A DNA stretch of 47,484 nucleotides from Actinomyces culturomici (GTDB taxonomy: Bacteria; Actinomycetota; Actinomycetes; Actinomycetales; Actinomycetaceae), in assembly GCF_900499005.1 (NCBI RefSeq), contig NZ_LS991316.1:222191-269674 (forward strand). The letters run 5' to 3'. Positions within the stretch are counted from its first letter, which is position 1. The number at the start of each line of letters is the position of its first letter. The notes beneath the pieces are model-generated. The model made no database searches and had not been told where the DNA came from. It saw only the letters and a list, made by a program, of their open reading frames with translations. A program made the translations under genes and the position numbers. Shown piece by piece: positions 34,708 to 43,328 of this stretch.

Positions 34708-35991
34708 ATGGAGAAGTTCGACGTCGTCGACGTCATTCGGACCAAGCGCGACGGGGGAGTCCTCTCGAAGGCGGAGATCGACTGGACAATCGACGCCTAC
34801 ACGCGCGGAGCCGTCAAGGACGAGCAGATGGCCGCCCTCGCGATGGCCGTCTTCCTGCGCGGGATGAGCCGCGAAGAGATCGCGCAGTGGACCGCCGCGA
34901 TGATCGCGTCGGGCGAGCGCATGGACTTCGGGCGGATCTCCCGCCCGACCGCCGACAAGCACTCGACGGGCGGCGTGGGCGACAAGATCACCCTGCCCCT
35001 CGCCCCGCTCGTCGCCTGCTTCGACGTCGCCGTCCCGCAGCTGTCGGGCCGCGGCCTCGGGCACACCGGCGGCACGCTCGACAAGCTCGAGTCGATCCCC
35101 GGCTGGCGGGCCGCCCTGTCGAACGAGGAGATCTACTCGCAGCTCGGCGAGGGCTGCGGCGCGGTGATCTGCGCGGCCGGCTCGGGCCTCGCGCCGGCGG
35201 ACAAGAAGCTCTACGCGCTGCGCGACATCACTTCGACGGTCGACTGCATCCCGCTCATCGCGTCCTCGATCATGTCGAAGAAGATCGCCGAGGGCACGGG
35301 CTCGCTCGTCCTCGACGTCAAGGTCGGCTCGGGCGCCTTCATGAAGGACATCGACCAGGCGCGCGAGCTCGCACGGACGATGGTCGACCTCGGCACCGAC
35401 GCCGGCGTGAAGACCTTCGCCTACCTCACCGACATGTCGACGCCGCTCGGCCTCAAGGTCGGCAACGCGCTCGAGGTCGACGAGTCCGTCGAGGTCCTCG
35501 CCGGCGGCGGCCCCGCCGACGTCGTCGAGCTCACCGTCGCGCTCGCGCGCAAGATGCTCGAGATGTCCGGCAAGACCGACGTCGACGTCGAGGCCGCCCT
35601 CAAGGACGGTCGCGCGATGGACCGCTGGCGCGAAATGATCTCCGCCCAGGGCGGCGACCCGGATGCGACCCTTCCGACCTCGGCGCTCACCGAGACGGTC
35701 GTGGCCGAGGCCGACGGCGTCCTCGAGACGCTCGACGCGCTCGCCGTGGGCGTCGCGTCCTGGCGTCTCGGCGCGGGGCGCGCGGTGAAGGAGGATCCGG
35801 TGCAGGCGGGGGCCGGCATCGAGATCCACGCGAAGCCGGGCGACGCCGTGAAGAAGGGGCAGCCGCTCCTCACCCTCCACACGGACGACGAGTGGCGCAT
35901 CCCGCGCGCACTCGAGTCCCTCGAGGGCGGGATCGTCATCGGGCAGGGCGCGCCGGAGCGCCGCTCCGTCCTGCTCGACGAGATCGGCTGA
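34708..35991 (+). CDS. deoA: thymidine/pyrimidine-nucleoside phosphorylase
   Basis: 427 residues. It splits thymidine or (deoxy)uridine with phosphate into base and (deoxy)ribose-1-phosphate. The phosphate-binding KHSTGGVGDKITLPLAPLVA and GRGLGHTGGTLDKLESIPG are present, as is the substrate loop LYALRDITSTVDCIPLIASSIMSKKIAEG with VLDVKVGSGAFMK. The C-terminal domain carries IEIHAKPGDAVKKGQPLLTLH. GAAGGAG precedes the ATG. A UUCG-capped hairpin follows. Confidence 0.95.
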   Translation: MEKFDVVDVIRTKRDGGVLSKAEIDWTIDAYTRGAVKDEQMAALAMAVFLRGMSREEIAQWTAAMIASGERMDFGRISRPTADKHSTGGVGDKITLPLAPLVACFDVAVPQLSGRGLGHTGGTLDKLESIPGWRAALSNEEIYSQLGEGCGAVICAAGSGLAPADKKLYALRDITSTVDCIPLIASSIMSKKIAEGTGSLVLDVKVGSGAFMKDIDQARELARTMVDLGTDAGVKTFAYLTDMSTPLGLKVGNALEVDESVEVLAGGGPADVVELTVALARKMLEMSGKTDVDVEAALKDGRAMDRWREMISAQGGDPDATLPTSALTETVVAEADGVLETLDALAVGVASWRLGAGRAVKEDPVQAGAGIEIHAKPGDAVKKGQPLLTLHTDDEWRIPRALESLEGGIVIGQGAPERRSVLLDEIG

Positions 35992-36010
35992 ACGCCGCAC
36001 CATCCAGCAC

Positions 36011-36034
36011 GGGTCGGCCCTTCGGGGCCGACCC
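36011..36034 (+). terminator. UUCG-loop hairpin after deoA
   Basis: GGGTCGGCCC and its complement enclose TTCG, a very stable tetraloop hairpin, in the 63-base gap before the regulator gene. No U-tract. Confidence 0.65.
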
Positions 36035-36054
36035 GGTCCACAGGGGAGGACGAA

Positions 36055-36999
36055 GTGGACAAGAAGGACGAGCAGGCGATCGACGCGGTGCGCCTCTACT
36101 TCGAGCACGGTCTCAGCCAGGCCGAGGTCGCGCTTAAGATGGGGATCTCGCGCCCGACGGTCGCGAAGCTCTTGCAGAGGGGCAAGGACGCCGGATTCGT
36201 CACGGTCGAGATCCATGATCCGAGGGAGACCTCGTCGGAGCTCGGCGTGCGGCTGCGCGATCGCTTCGACCTCGCCGAGGCGCGTGTCGTCCACTCGGTC
36301 GCCTCGAATGAGCGCGAACTGCTCGACGAGCTCGGCCGGGTCGGCGCGACCCTCGTCGAGGGACTCGTCGAGGACGGCATGAGCGTCGGCGTCTCGTGGG
36401 GCCGGACGATGAGCGCCCTCGCGGCGAACCTCCATCGGACGGTCCGCCGAGATGTCGAGATCGTCCAGCTCAAGGGCGGCACCTCGCATTCGGAGCACGC
36501 GACGAACGACTTCGAGATCATGCGCGCGTTCTGCGAGGCCTTCAACGCGACGGCCCGCTACCTGCCGCTGCCGGTGATCTTCGAGGACGTCCGGACGCTC
36601 CGGATCGTCGAGGACGACCCGCATATCGCGGGGATCCTCGAGGCGGGCCGCAATACCGACCTCGTGATCTTCACGGTGGGGTCGGTGGCGCGCGAGTCGC
36701 TGCTCCTCAACCTCGGGCATCTGCGCGAGGAGGAGATCCGGACGCTGCTCGACCGGGCGGTCGGGGACGCGTGCTCGAGGTTCTTCACGGCGTCGGGCGA
36801 GGTCGCGGCGCCCGACATCGATGCGAGGACCGCGGGGATCGCCCTCGCGGATCTTGCGAAGCGGCCGACTCGCGTGCTCATCGCGGGCGGTCCGAAGAAG
36901 GCCGAAGCGCTGTCGACGGCGATGCGGATGCGTCTGGCGACGCACATCGTCGTCGATCAGGCCCTCGCCCTCGCACTGCTCAACGAGGACGGGGACTGA
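36055..36999 (+). CDS. deoR: SorC/DeoR-type deoxyribonucleoside regulator
   Basis: 314 residues from GTG. N-terminal helix-turn-helix is GLSQAEVALKMGISRPTVAKLLQRG (about 19-43). The C-terminal sugar-binding domain of the SorC family follows: DGMSVGVSWGRTMSALAANL, VEIVQLKGGTSHSEHA, LVIFTVGSVARESLLL, THIVVDQALALALL. By analogy with B. subtilis DeoR it would repress the locus until deoxyribose-5-phosphate or a similar ester accumulates. Its position between deoA and deoD, beside a candidate operator, supports this. Confidence 0.85.
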   Translation: MDKKDEQAIDAVRLYFEHGLSQAEVALKMGISRPTVAKLLQRGKDAGFVTVEIHDPRETSSELGVRLRDRFDLAEARVVHSVASNERELLDELGRVGATLVEGLVEDGMSVGVSWGRTMSALAANLHRTVRRDVEIVQLKGGTSHSEHATNDFEIMRAFCEAFNATARYLPLPVIFEDVRTLRIVEDDPHIAGILEAGRNTDLVIFTVGSVARESLLLNLGHLREEEIRTLLDRAVGDACSRFFTASGEVAAPDIDARTAGIALADLAKRPTRVLIAGGPKKAEALSTAMRMRLATHIVVDQALALALLNEDGD

Positions 37000-37047
37000 T
37001 ACCGGGGGAACGGGGAGCGGCGGGGCCGCACCCACAGGTGGAACAAT

Positions 37048-37067
37048 TGTCAAAAACGCAATTGACA
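37048..37067. promoter_or_regulatory. candidate DeoR operator
   Basis: TGTCAA-N8-TTGACA is an inverted repeat that contains the deoD -35. Binding here would block the promoter. Assignment to the adjacent regulator is inference. Confidence 0.45.
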
Positions 37068-37090
37068 CTAGGTGAGACACTGAATACTCT
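37062..37090 (+). promoter_or_regulatory. deoD promoter
   Basis: TTGACA (37062-37067), 17 nt, TACTCT (37085-37090). About 60 bases of leader precede the deoD start. Confidence 0.6.
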
Positions 37091-37157
37091 GGACGGCATC
37101 GGGGCGAGGACGCCCCGCGAATTCGAGCACCCGATGCCCGACAGGACTGGAGGAGAC

Positions 37158-37865
37158 ATGAAAGCCACGCCGCACATCGACCCGCAGGCCCCGATCGCCG
37201 AGACGATCCTGCTCCCCGGCGACCCACTCCGCGCGAAGTTCATCGCCGAGACCTACCTCGAGGACGCCCAGCAGTTCAACTCGGTCCGCAACATGCTCGG
37301 CTTCACCGGCTACTATCAGGGCACCCAGGTGTCCGTCATGGGCTCGGGCATGGGCATCCCCTCGATCTCCCTGTACGCCTGGGAGCTCATCCACGTCTTC
37401 GGCTGCAAGAAGCTCATCCGCATCGGCTCGTGCGGCGCCATGCAGCCCGGCGTCAACCTCTACGACGTCGTCATCGCCCAGGCCGCCTGCTCGAACTCGG
37501 CGTTCATGGACCAGTACGACCTGCCCGGCACCTACGCGCCGATCGGCTCCTACCGCCTCATCGAGGCCGTGCGCGAGCGCGCGAAGGAGAACGGCGTCGT
37601 CACCCACGTCGGCAACATCCTCTCGTCCGACACCTTCTACAACGCCGACGAGACCTTCAACGCCCGCTGGCAGGCGATGGGGATCCTCGCGGTCGAGATG
37701 GAGTCCGCCGGACTCTACGCGACCGCCGCCCACGCCGGCGTCGAGGCCCTCGGCATGTTCACCGTCTCCGACTCGCTCGTCACGGGCGAGGCGACGACGG
37801 CCGCCGAACGCCAGACGGCATTCACCCAGATGATGGAGCTCGCGCTCCCCCTCGCCCAGATCTGA
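37158..37865 (+). CDS. deoD: purine-nucleoside phosphorylase, DeoD type
   Basis: 235 residues, the usual length of the hexameric bacterial enzyme. It converts purine (deoxy)nucleosides and phosphate to base and (deoxy)ribose-1-phosphate. [18 protein letters not shown] binds phosphate. [18 protein letters not shown] and [11 protein letters not shown] follow, then the nucleoside site [16 protein letters not shown] with [10 protein letters not shown] and the catalytic Asp. GGAGGAG precedes the ATG. It opens the second part of the deo locus, deoD-deoC-mutase, with its own promoter. Confidence 0.95.
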   Translation: MKATPHIDPQAPIAETILLPGDPLRAKFIAETYLEDAQQFNSVRNMLGFTGYYQGTQVSVMGSGMGIPSISLYAWELIHVFGCKKLIRIGSCGAMQPGVNLYDVVIAQAACSNSAFMDQYDLPGTYAPIGSYRLIEAVRERAKENGVVTHVGNILSSDTFYNADETFNARWQAMGILAVEMESAGLYATAAHAGVEALGMFTVSDSLVTGEATTAAERQTAFTQMMELALPLAQI

Positions 37866-37884
37866 TCCGAAGGAGAACACTCTC

Positions 37885-38538
37885 ATGAAGAAGTTCGAAG
37901 TCGCTCAGATGATCGACCACACCCTCCTCAAGCCGGAGGCCACCGCGGCCGACGTCGCGAGGATCGTTGCCGAGGGCGTGGAGCTCGGCACCTACTCGGT
38001 GTGCGTCTCGCCCTCGATGCTTCCGCTCGAGGTCCCCGCCGGCCTCAAGGTCGCCTGCGTCGCCGGCTTCCCGTCGGGCGCCGTCAAGGCCGAGGTCAAG
38101 GCCGCCGAGGCCGCGCGCGCCGTCGCCGACGGCGCCGACGAGGTCGACATGGTCATCAACATCGCCCTCGCGAAGGAGGGCCGCGCCGACGACCTCGAGG
38201 CCGAGATCCGCGCCGTCCGCGAGCAGATCCCCGCCCCGAAGGTCCTCAAGGTCATCATCGAGTCCGCCGCCCTCACCGACGACGAGATCGTCATGGCGTG
38301 CAAGGCCTCCGAGGCCGCCGGCGCCGACTTCGTCAAGACCTCGACCGGCTTCCACCCGGCCGGCGGCGCGTCCGTCCACGCCGTCTCCCTCATGCGCGCC
38401 ACCGTCGGCGACCGCCTCGGCGTCAAGGCCTCGGGCGGCATCCGCGACGCCGCGACCGCGCTCGCGATGATCGAGGCCGGGGCTTCGCGCCTCGGCGTGT
38501 CGGCGACCCTCGCCATCCTCGACGGAATCGAGGAGTGA
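37885..38538 (+). CDS. deoC: deoxyribose-phosphate aldolase
   Basis: 217 residues. Class I aldolase cleaving deoxyribose-5-phosphate to glyceraldehyde-3-phosphate and acetaldehyde. [16 protein letters not shown] at the N-terminus. The two active-site lysines are in [14 protein letters not shown] and in [16 protein letters not shown] (Schiff base). [26 protein letters not shown] follows. AAGGAG precedes the ATG, 19 bases after the deoD stop. Confidence 0.96.
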   Translation: MKKFEVAQMIDHTLLKPEATAADVARIVAEGVELGTYSVCVSPSMLPLEVPAGLKVACVAGFPSGAVKAEVKAAEAARAVADGADEVDMVINIALAKEGRADDLEAEIRAVREQIPAPKVLKVIIESAALTDDEIVMACKASEAAGADFVKTSTGFHPAGGASVHAVSLMRATVGDRLGVKASGGIRDAATALAMIEAGASRLGVSATLAILDGIEE

Positions 38539-38540
38539 GC

Positions 38541-40223
38541 ATGGACGCCTCTCTTCTCGACTCCGCCCGCGACTGGGCCCTCCACGATCCGGACCCCGCG
38601 ACTTCCGCGCGCCTCCTCGACGCCGTGAAGGCCGCCGAGGCCGGCGATGAGACCGCCGCGGCCGAGATCCGCGCCGCGATGGCCGGTCCGCTCGAGTTCG
38701 GCACAGCGGGTCTGCGCGGCGAGATCGGCCCGGGCGAATCCCGGATGAACCTCGCCGTCGTCATCCGCGCGACCGCGGGCCTCGCCGCCTACCTCAAGAC
38801 GCAGACCGACCGGGAGCCCCGCGTCGTCATCGGCTGTGACGCCCGCCACGGCTCCGTCGACTTCGCGCGCGCCGCCGCCCGGGTCGTCTCGGCGGCCGGC
38901 TGCCGCGCCCTCGCCCTCCCCGTCTCGAACCCGACGCCGCTCACCTCCTTCGCGGTCCGCGCACTCGACGCGGACGCGGGCATCATGGTGACCGCCTCGC
39001 ACAACCCCGCGAAGGACAACGGCTACAAGGTCTACCTCGGCGGGAGTGTCGTCACCGACGCCGGCCAGGGCGCCCAGATCGTCCCGCCGTACGACGCCGG
39101 CATCGCCGCCGCGATCGCCGCGGCCCCCAAGGCCGACGAGGTTCTCCAGGACGAGGCGAACATCGAGCAGGTCGACCCCCGCGACGACTACGTCGCCGCG
39201 GCCGCCGCCCTCGCCTCCGAGACCCCCGAGGCCCGCGCCGACCTCAAGATCACGCTCACCGCGATGCACGGCGTCGGCGCCGCGCTCACCAAGCGCGTCC
39301 TCGAGGCCGCAGGCTTCGGGCAGGTCGAGCTCGTCGCCGAGCAGGCCGAGCCCGATCCCGACTTCCCGACAGTTTCCTTCCCCAACCCGGAGGAGAAGGG
39401 CGCCCTTGATCTCGCGATGGCGCACGCCCGGAAGCAGGGCGCGGACCTCATCATCGCCGTCGACCCCGACGCCGACCGTTGCGCGATCGCCATCCCGGAC
39501 GCGTCCGCCGAATCCGGCTGGCGCCAGCTCTCGGGCGATGAGACCGGCTCGATCCTCGGCGAGTACGCGACCCAGCGCGCGCCGAAGGGCGCCGTCCTCG
39601 CGAACTCGATCGTCTCTAGCCGACTCCTCGAGAAGATCGCGCACGCGCACGGCCTCGAGTACCGCCACACCCTCACCGGCTTCAAGTGGATCGCCCGCAC
39701 CCCGGGCATCTTCTTCGGCTACGAGGAGGCGATCGGCTTCTGCCCGGATCCCGACCATGCCCGCGACAAGGACGGCATCTCGACCTCGGTCGTCGCCTCC
39801 TCGCTGTTCGCCGGTCTCAAGGCCCGTGGCCTCACCGGTCAGGACGAGCTCGAGCGCCTCGCGCACGCGTACGGCTGCCACCTCACGGCGCCGCTCACCT
39901 TCCGCGTCGAGAACCTTGCGCTCATCGCCGAGGGCATGGAGCGCCTCCGCGACAACCCGCCCGCGACCCTTGCGGGGTCCCCGGTCTCCTCGATCGTCGA
40001 CCTCTCGAAGGGCTGGGACGGACTGCCCGGCACCGACGCCCTCATGGTGATGACCGAGGCGGGCGACCGCGTCATCGCGCGCCCCTCCGGCACTGAGCCG
40101 AAGCTCAAGTGCTACCTCGAGGTCATCCTCCCCGTCGCCGAGGGCGAGCCCGCCCCCTGGGACGAGGCGAAGGCGCGCCTCGAGACGATCAAGGCGGAAT
40201 TCGGCGCCGCGATCGGCATCTGA
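38541..40223 (+). CDS. alpha-D-phosphohexomutase family enzyme, probable phosphopentomutase
   Basis: 560 residues. Four-domain phosphohexomutase fold: N-terminal LEFGTAGLRGEIGPGESRMN, the phosphoserine loop GIMVTASHNPAKDNGYKVY, metal-binding IIAVDPDADRCAIAIP, sugar-specificity loop GYEEAIGFCPDP and the phosphate-binding ARPSGTEPKLKCYLE. The family includes phosphoglucomutase, phosphomannomutase and PGM2-type phosphopentomutases. No classical deoB (alkaline-phosphatase-fold) is present. Directly after deoC, it most likely converts (deoxy)ribose-1-phosphate to the 5-phosphate. The ATG is two bases after the deoC stop region, with GGAG. Confidence 0.88.
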   Translation: MDASLLDSARDWALHDPDPATSARLLDAVKAAEAGDETAAAEIRAAMAGPLEFGTAGLRGEIGPGESRMNLAVVIRATAGLAAYLKTQTDREPRVVIGCDARHGSVDFARAAARVVSAAGCRALALPVSNPTPLTSFAVRALDADAGIMVTASHNPAKDNGYKVYLGGSVVTDAGQGAQIVPPYDAGIAAAIAAAPKADEVLQDEANIEQVDPRDDYVAAAAALASETPEARADLKITLTAMHGVGAALTKRVLEAAGFGQVELVAEQAEPDPDFPTVSFPNPEEKGALDLAMAHARKQGADLIIAVDPDADRCAIAIPDASAESGWRQLSGDETGSILGEYATQRAPKGAVLANSIVSSRLLEKIAHAHGLEYRHTLTGFKWIARTPGIFFGYEEAIGFCPDPDHARDKDGISTSVVASSLFAGLKARGLTGQDELERLAHAYGCHLTAPLTFRVENLALIAEGMERLRDNPPATLAGSPVSSIVDLSKGWDGLPGTDALMVMTEAGDRVIARPSGTEPKLKCYLEVILPVAEGEPAPWDEAKARLETIKAEFGAAIGI

Positions 40224-40305
40224 CGCGCGGATCCGGGGCGCATCGGCACGTGCTCACGCCGCTGCGCCCCGGTGACGCGACAATGGATACGGCCCGCGCA
40301 GGGGA

Positions 40306-40407
40306 GCTCGCACTCCGGCGCGGGCCTTTCCGCATCCCCGGGCATGTCGTCGCCGTTGTGCTTGTTCGTGCTCGCGCTCCGGCGCGGGGCCCTTCCGCAT
40401 CCCCGGG
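40306..40407 (+). repeat. 37-38-bp direct repeat pair
   Basis: 40306-40342 and 40370-40407 share GCTCGC-CTCCGGCGCGGG and TTCCGCATCCCCGGG with few differences. Confidence 0.8.
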
Positions 40408-40410
40408 AGT

Positions 40411-40566
40411 GATTGGCGGCTTTCCGCACGTACGGCGGCTTTCCGCACGTTTGGCGGCTTTCCGGATGTCTGGCGGCTTTCCGGATGTTTGGCGGCGAGA
40501 AACTGCCAAGATTCCGCCGCCAAACGCCACAAGACCCGCCAAACGCTGTGAAACCCGCCAAACGCG
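40411..40566. repeat. two inverted arrays with exact 19-bp period
   Basis: GGCGGCTTTCC begins at 40415, 40434, 40453 and 40472, with a final GGCGGC at 40491. On the other side of a GGCGGCG/CGCCGCC core hairpin, CGCCAAACGC begins at 40518, 40537 and 40556. The right arm is the inverse complement type of the left (TTTGGCGG against CCGCCAAA). The whole could extrude as one long imperfect hairpin. Confidence 0.85.
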
Positions 40567-40610
40567 TGTTGGAGGGGGAAGACGAGCGCGGGGAGGCGCG
40601 ACGTCCTCAA

Positions 40611-40773
40611 CGGACCCGACTCCGCTGGCGAACCTGACCCGCCCCCGCGCGCGAAGCGGACCCGACTCCGCTGGCGAAGCGGACTCGACCCCAAGAGCGA
40701 ACGGGACCCGCCCCCTCGGGGTTGCGGACGCGGCGGGCGACGGCCTCGACCCCGCGAGCGAACGGGACCCGCC
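40611..40773 (+). repeat. degenerate direct repeats of about 46 bp
   Basis: A 22-base sequence starting CGGACCCGACTCC is exactly repeated at 40611 and 40657. GAGCGAACGGGACCCGCC is exactly repeated at 40695 and 40756. The four stretches share a GCGAA-GGACCCG pattern. Confidence 0.75.
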
Positions 40774-40910
40774 GATGCGACGAAACGGGGGCGGCGGCCC
40801 GGGGGAATCCCCGTGCCGCCGCCCCTTCGTTCGTCCTGCCACCCGCGCAGCGGGCCCGCCCTCGTCGATCAGCCGCGCGGGGCCGACCGACGGCGCGAGG
40901 CCACACCGGA

Positions 40911-42581
40911 TCACAGGCCCGGGCGCTTGCCGATCATCAGCGTGACCTCCTGCGTGCCCGCGAAGAAGTCATTGCCCTTGTCGTCGACGACGATGAACGC
41001 CGGGAAGTCCTCGATCTCGATCTTCCACACGGCCTCCATGCCGAGCTCCGGGTACTCGAGGAGCTCGACCTTCTTGATGCAGTTCGCCGCGAGCTCGGCC
41101 GCCGGGCCGCCGATCGAGCCGAGGTAGAAGCCGCCGTGCTTCTCGCACGCGTCCGTCACCTGCTTCGAGCGATTGCCCTTCGCCACCATGATCATCGAGC
41201 CGCCGAGGGCCTGGAACTGGTCGACGTAGGAGTCCATACGCCCCGCGGTCGTCGGGCCGAAGGAACCGGAGGGCATGCCCTCCGGGGTCTTCGCCGGGCC
41301 CGCGTAGTAGACAGGGTGGTCGAGCATGTACTGCGGCATCGGCTCGCCGTTCTCGATGCGCTCGCGGATCTTCGCGTGGGCGATGTCGCGGGCGACGATC
41401 ATCGTGCCGTTGAGCGAGAGACGGGTCTTCACCGGGTACTTCGTGAGCTCGGCGAGGATCTCCTTCATCGGGCGGTCGAGGTCGATGCGGACGGCGCCGG
41501 TGTCCTCGCCGAGCTCGGCCGGGTCGGTCGCCGGGAGGAAGCGGCCAGGATCGGTGTCGAGCTTCTCGAGGAAGACGCCCTCGGGCGTGATCTTCGCCTT
41601 CACCTGGCGGTCGGCGGAGCAGGACACGGCGATCGCGACGGGCAGCGAGGCGCCGTGTCGGGGGAGTCGAACGACGCGGACGTCGTGGCAGAAGTACTTG
41701 CCGCCGAACTGGGCGCCGATCCCCATCTGACGGGTGAGCTCGAGGACCTGCTCCTCCATCTCGACGTCGCGGAAGCCGTGCGCGAGCTCGGAGCCCTGCG
41801 TCGGCATCGCGTCGAGGTAGTGGGCGGACGCGTACTTCGCGGTCTTGAGCGCGAACTCGGCGGAGGTGCCGCCGATGACGATCGCGAGGTGGTAGGGCGG
41901 GCAGGCGGCCGTGCCGAGCGAGCGGATCTTCTCCTCGAGGAACTGCATCATGTGCTCGGGATCGAGGATCGCCTTCGTCATCTGGTAGAGGTACGACTTG
42001 TTCGCCGAGCCGCCGCCCTTCGCCATGAAGAGGAAGTGGTAGGAGGTCTCCTCGCCCGGGCGGGTGTCGGCGTAGAGCTCGATCTGCGCGGGGAGGTTGC
42101 AGCCGGTGTTCTTCTCCTCGTACATGGAGATCGGGGCGTTCTGCGAGTAGCGGAGATTGAGCTCCGTGTAAGCGTCGAAGACGCCCTTCGCGAGGGGGCG
42201 CTCGTCCGGGCCCTCGGTGAGGACGCGCTGGCCGCGCTCGCCCTTGATGATCGCGGTGCCCGTGTCCTGGCACATGGGGAGGACGCCGGCCGAGGCGACG
42301 TTCGCGTTCTTCAGGAGGTCGAGGGCGACGAACTTGTCGTTCGCGGAGGCCTCGGGGTCGGCGAGGATCTTCGCGACCTGCTCGAGGTGGGCGGTCCTCA
42401 GGTAGAAGGAGATGTCGTGGTAGGCGGTCTTCGCGAGGAGCTCGAGAGCCTCGGGGGAAACCTTGAGGAAGGACTTCCCGTCGGGCCCCTCGACGGTCGA
42501 CACCCCCTCGGTGGTGAGCAGTCGGTACTCCGTGGTGTCCTCGCCCAGCGGCAGCATGTCCTCGTAGAAGAACTCGGTCAC
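40911..42581 (-). CDS. fum: class I (iron-sulfur) fumarate hydratase
   Basis: 556 residues from GTG with GGAGCC upstream. The three cysteines of the 4Fe-4S cluster are Cys104 ([10 protein letters not shown]), Cys227 ([16 protein letters not shown]) and Cys321 (AVSCSADRQ), at nearly the E. coli FumA positions. Other blocks include [17 protein letters not shown] and the C-terminal beta part with [18 protein letters not shown]. It hydrates fumarate to malate in the TCA cycle and is oxygen-labile, suiting an anaerobic or facultative host. It complements sdhCAB in the same window. Confidence 0.95.
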   Translation of the reverse strand: MTEFFYEDMLPLGEDTTEYRLLTTEGVSTVEGPDGKSFLKVSPEALELLAKTAYHDISFYLRTAHLEQVAKILADPEASANDKFVALDLLKNANVASAGVLPMCQDTGTAIIKGERGQRVLTEGPDERPLAKGVFDAYTELNLRYSQNAPISMYEEKNTGCNLPAQIELYADTRPGEETSYHFLFMAKGGGSANKSYLYQMTKAILDPEHMMQFLEEKIRSLGTAACPPYHLAIVIGGTSAEFALKTAKYASAHYLDAMPTQGSELAHGFRDVEMEEQVLELTRQMGIGAQFGGKYFCHDVRVVRLPRHGASLPVAIAVSCSADRQVKAKITPEGVFLEKLDTDPGRFLPATDPAELGEDTGAVRIDLDRPMKEILAELTKYPVKTRLSLNGTMIVARDIAHAKIRERIENGEPMPQYMLDHPVYYAGPAKTPEGMPSGSFGPTTAGRMDSYVDQFQALGGSMIMVAKGNRSKQVTDACEKHGGFYLGSIGGPAAELAANCIKKVELLEYPELGMEAVWKIEIEDFPAFIVVDDKGNDFFAGTQEVTLMIGKRPGL

Positions 42582-42723
42582 GTTTCGGCTCCTTCGCGCC
42601 TCGTGTCGTTCGTCGTTCGGACCCACGGTAGGGCGCGGGGTCGCCGCTTCGCGGGACGGGGGTCCCTCCTGTTCACTCGGGGCGCACCCCTCGGCTCCCG
42701 GGCGGCCGGTTTTCGGCTCCACC

Positions 42724-43230
42724 ATGCGGATCGTCGACGAGCGGAGGCCTGTGGTCCGGGCATCGGGGCGGGTGCTCCCAGAGCCCCGTGGAATCGAGGG
42801 AACGGTCCGCGACGGCGGATTAGCGATCGCCGGTGTTGCGCATTTCGGCGAGGAGTCGCGCGAAGCGCCCGAAGCGCCCTCCGCGGACGACGCGATCGTC
42901 GTCACCGGGCTCCTCGTCCTCGCCGCGTCCACCGCGCTGAAGTACGCGATCCCGGGCAAGCGGCTCGTGAAGTCGGGGACTCCGAACTCGACGCTCCTCC
43001 TCGCGCTCGCGGTCGGCGTCGTCGGCTGGTTCGTCGTCCCCGTCCTCGGCCTCCCGCTCGGAGCCCTGGGGGCCGTCTACCTCCTCGAGCGCCACCGCCT
43101 CGGCGCTCACGCCGACGCATGGTCCGCGATCCTCGACGTGCTGAAGTCCCTCGGGCTCTCGATCCTCATCGAGGTCGTCGCGGCGCTCGTCGTCGCGAGT
43201 CTCTGGATCCTCGGGCTCCTCCTCGTCTGA
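42724..43230 (+). CDS. DUF456-family membrane protein, N-terminal half missing
   Basis: 168 residues. Residues from about 58 match the C-terminal half of DUF456 proteins: [59 protein letters not shown] and [16 protein letters not shown]. The first two DUF456 helices, with a VLPG-type motif, are replaced by about 57 hydrophilic residues without similarity. It may be a 5'-truncated gene translated from a later start. No Shine-Dalgarno supports the ATG at 42724. Divergent from fum. Confidence 0.6.
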   Translation: MRIVDERRPVVRASGRVLPEPRGIEGTVRDGGLAIAGVAHFGEESREAPEAPSADDAIVVTGLLVLAASTALKYAIPGKRLVKSGTPNSTLLLALAVGVVGWFVVPVLGLPLGALGAVYLLERHRLGAHADAWSAILDVLKSLGLSILIEVVAALVVASLWILGLLLV

Positions 43231-43316
43231 GCCGCGGATCGCGTCGCGTCCCTCCGCGAGCGCTGAACAGGCCCGGGACCAGGGGATTCCCCGATGCGCG
43301 CGGGCGCTCGCTCGCA

Positions 43317-43322
43317 TAGCCT
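43317..43322 (+). promoter_or_regulatory. -10 box of the leaderless DUF418 gene
   Basis: TAGCCT ends 6 nt before the ATG at 43329. Confidence 0.45.
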
Positions 43323-43328
43323 CGGGGC

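Larger units (their letters stand above)
40224..40910. other. gene-free repeat region between the mutase and fumarase genes
   Basis: 687 bases without a supported gene. From left to right: a 37-base direct repeat pair, two inverted 19-bp tandem arrays, and a degenerate repeat of about 46 bp at 40611-40773. CCCTCGTCGATC occurs at 40859 just before the fumarase stop. The open frames here are low-complexity products of the repeats. Confidence 0.75.

Noticed and set aside
40722-43319. Very long plus-strand open frame across the fumarase region
   Set aside because: It is antisense to fum, which has complete class I fumarase motifs. Its composition is that of a reversed high-GC gene.
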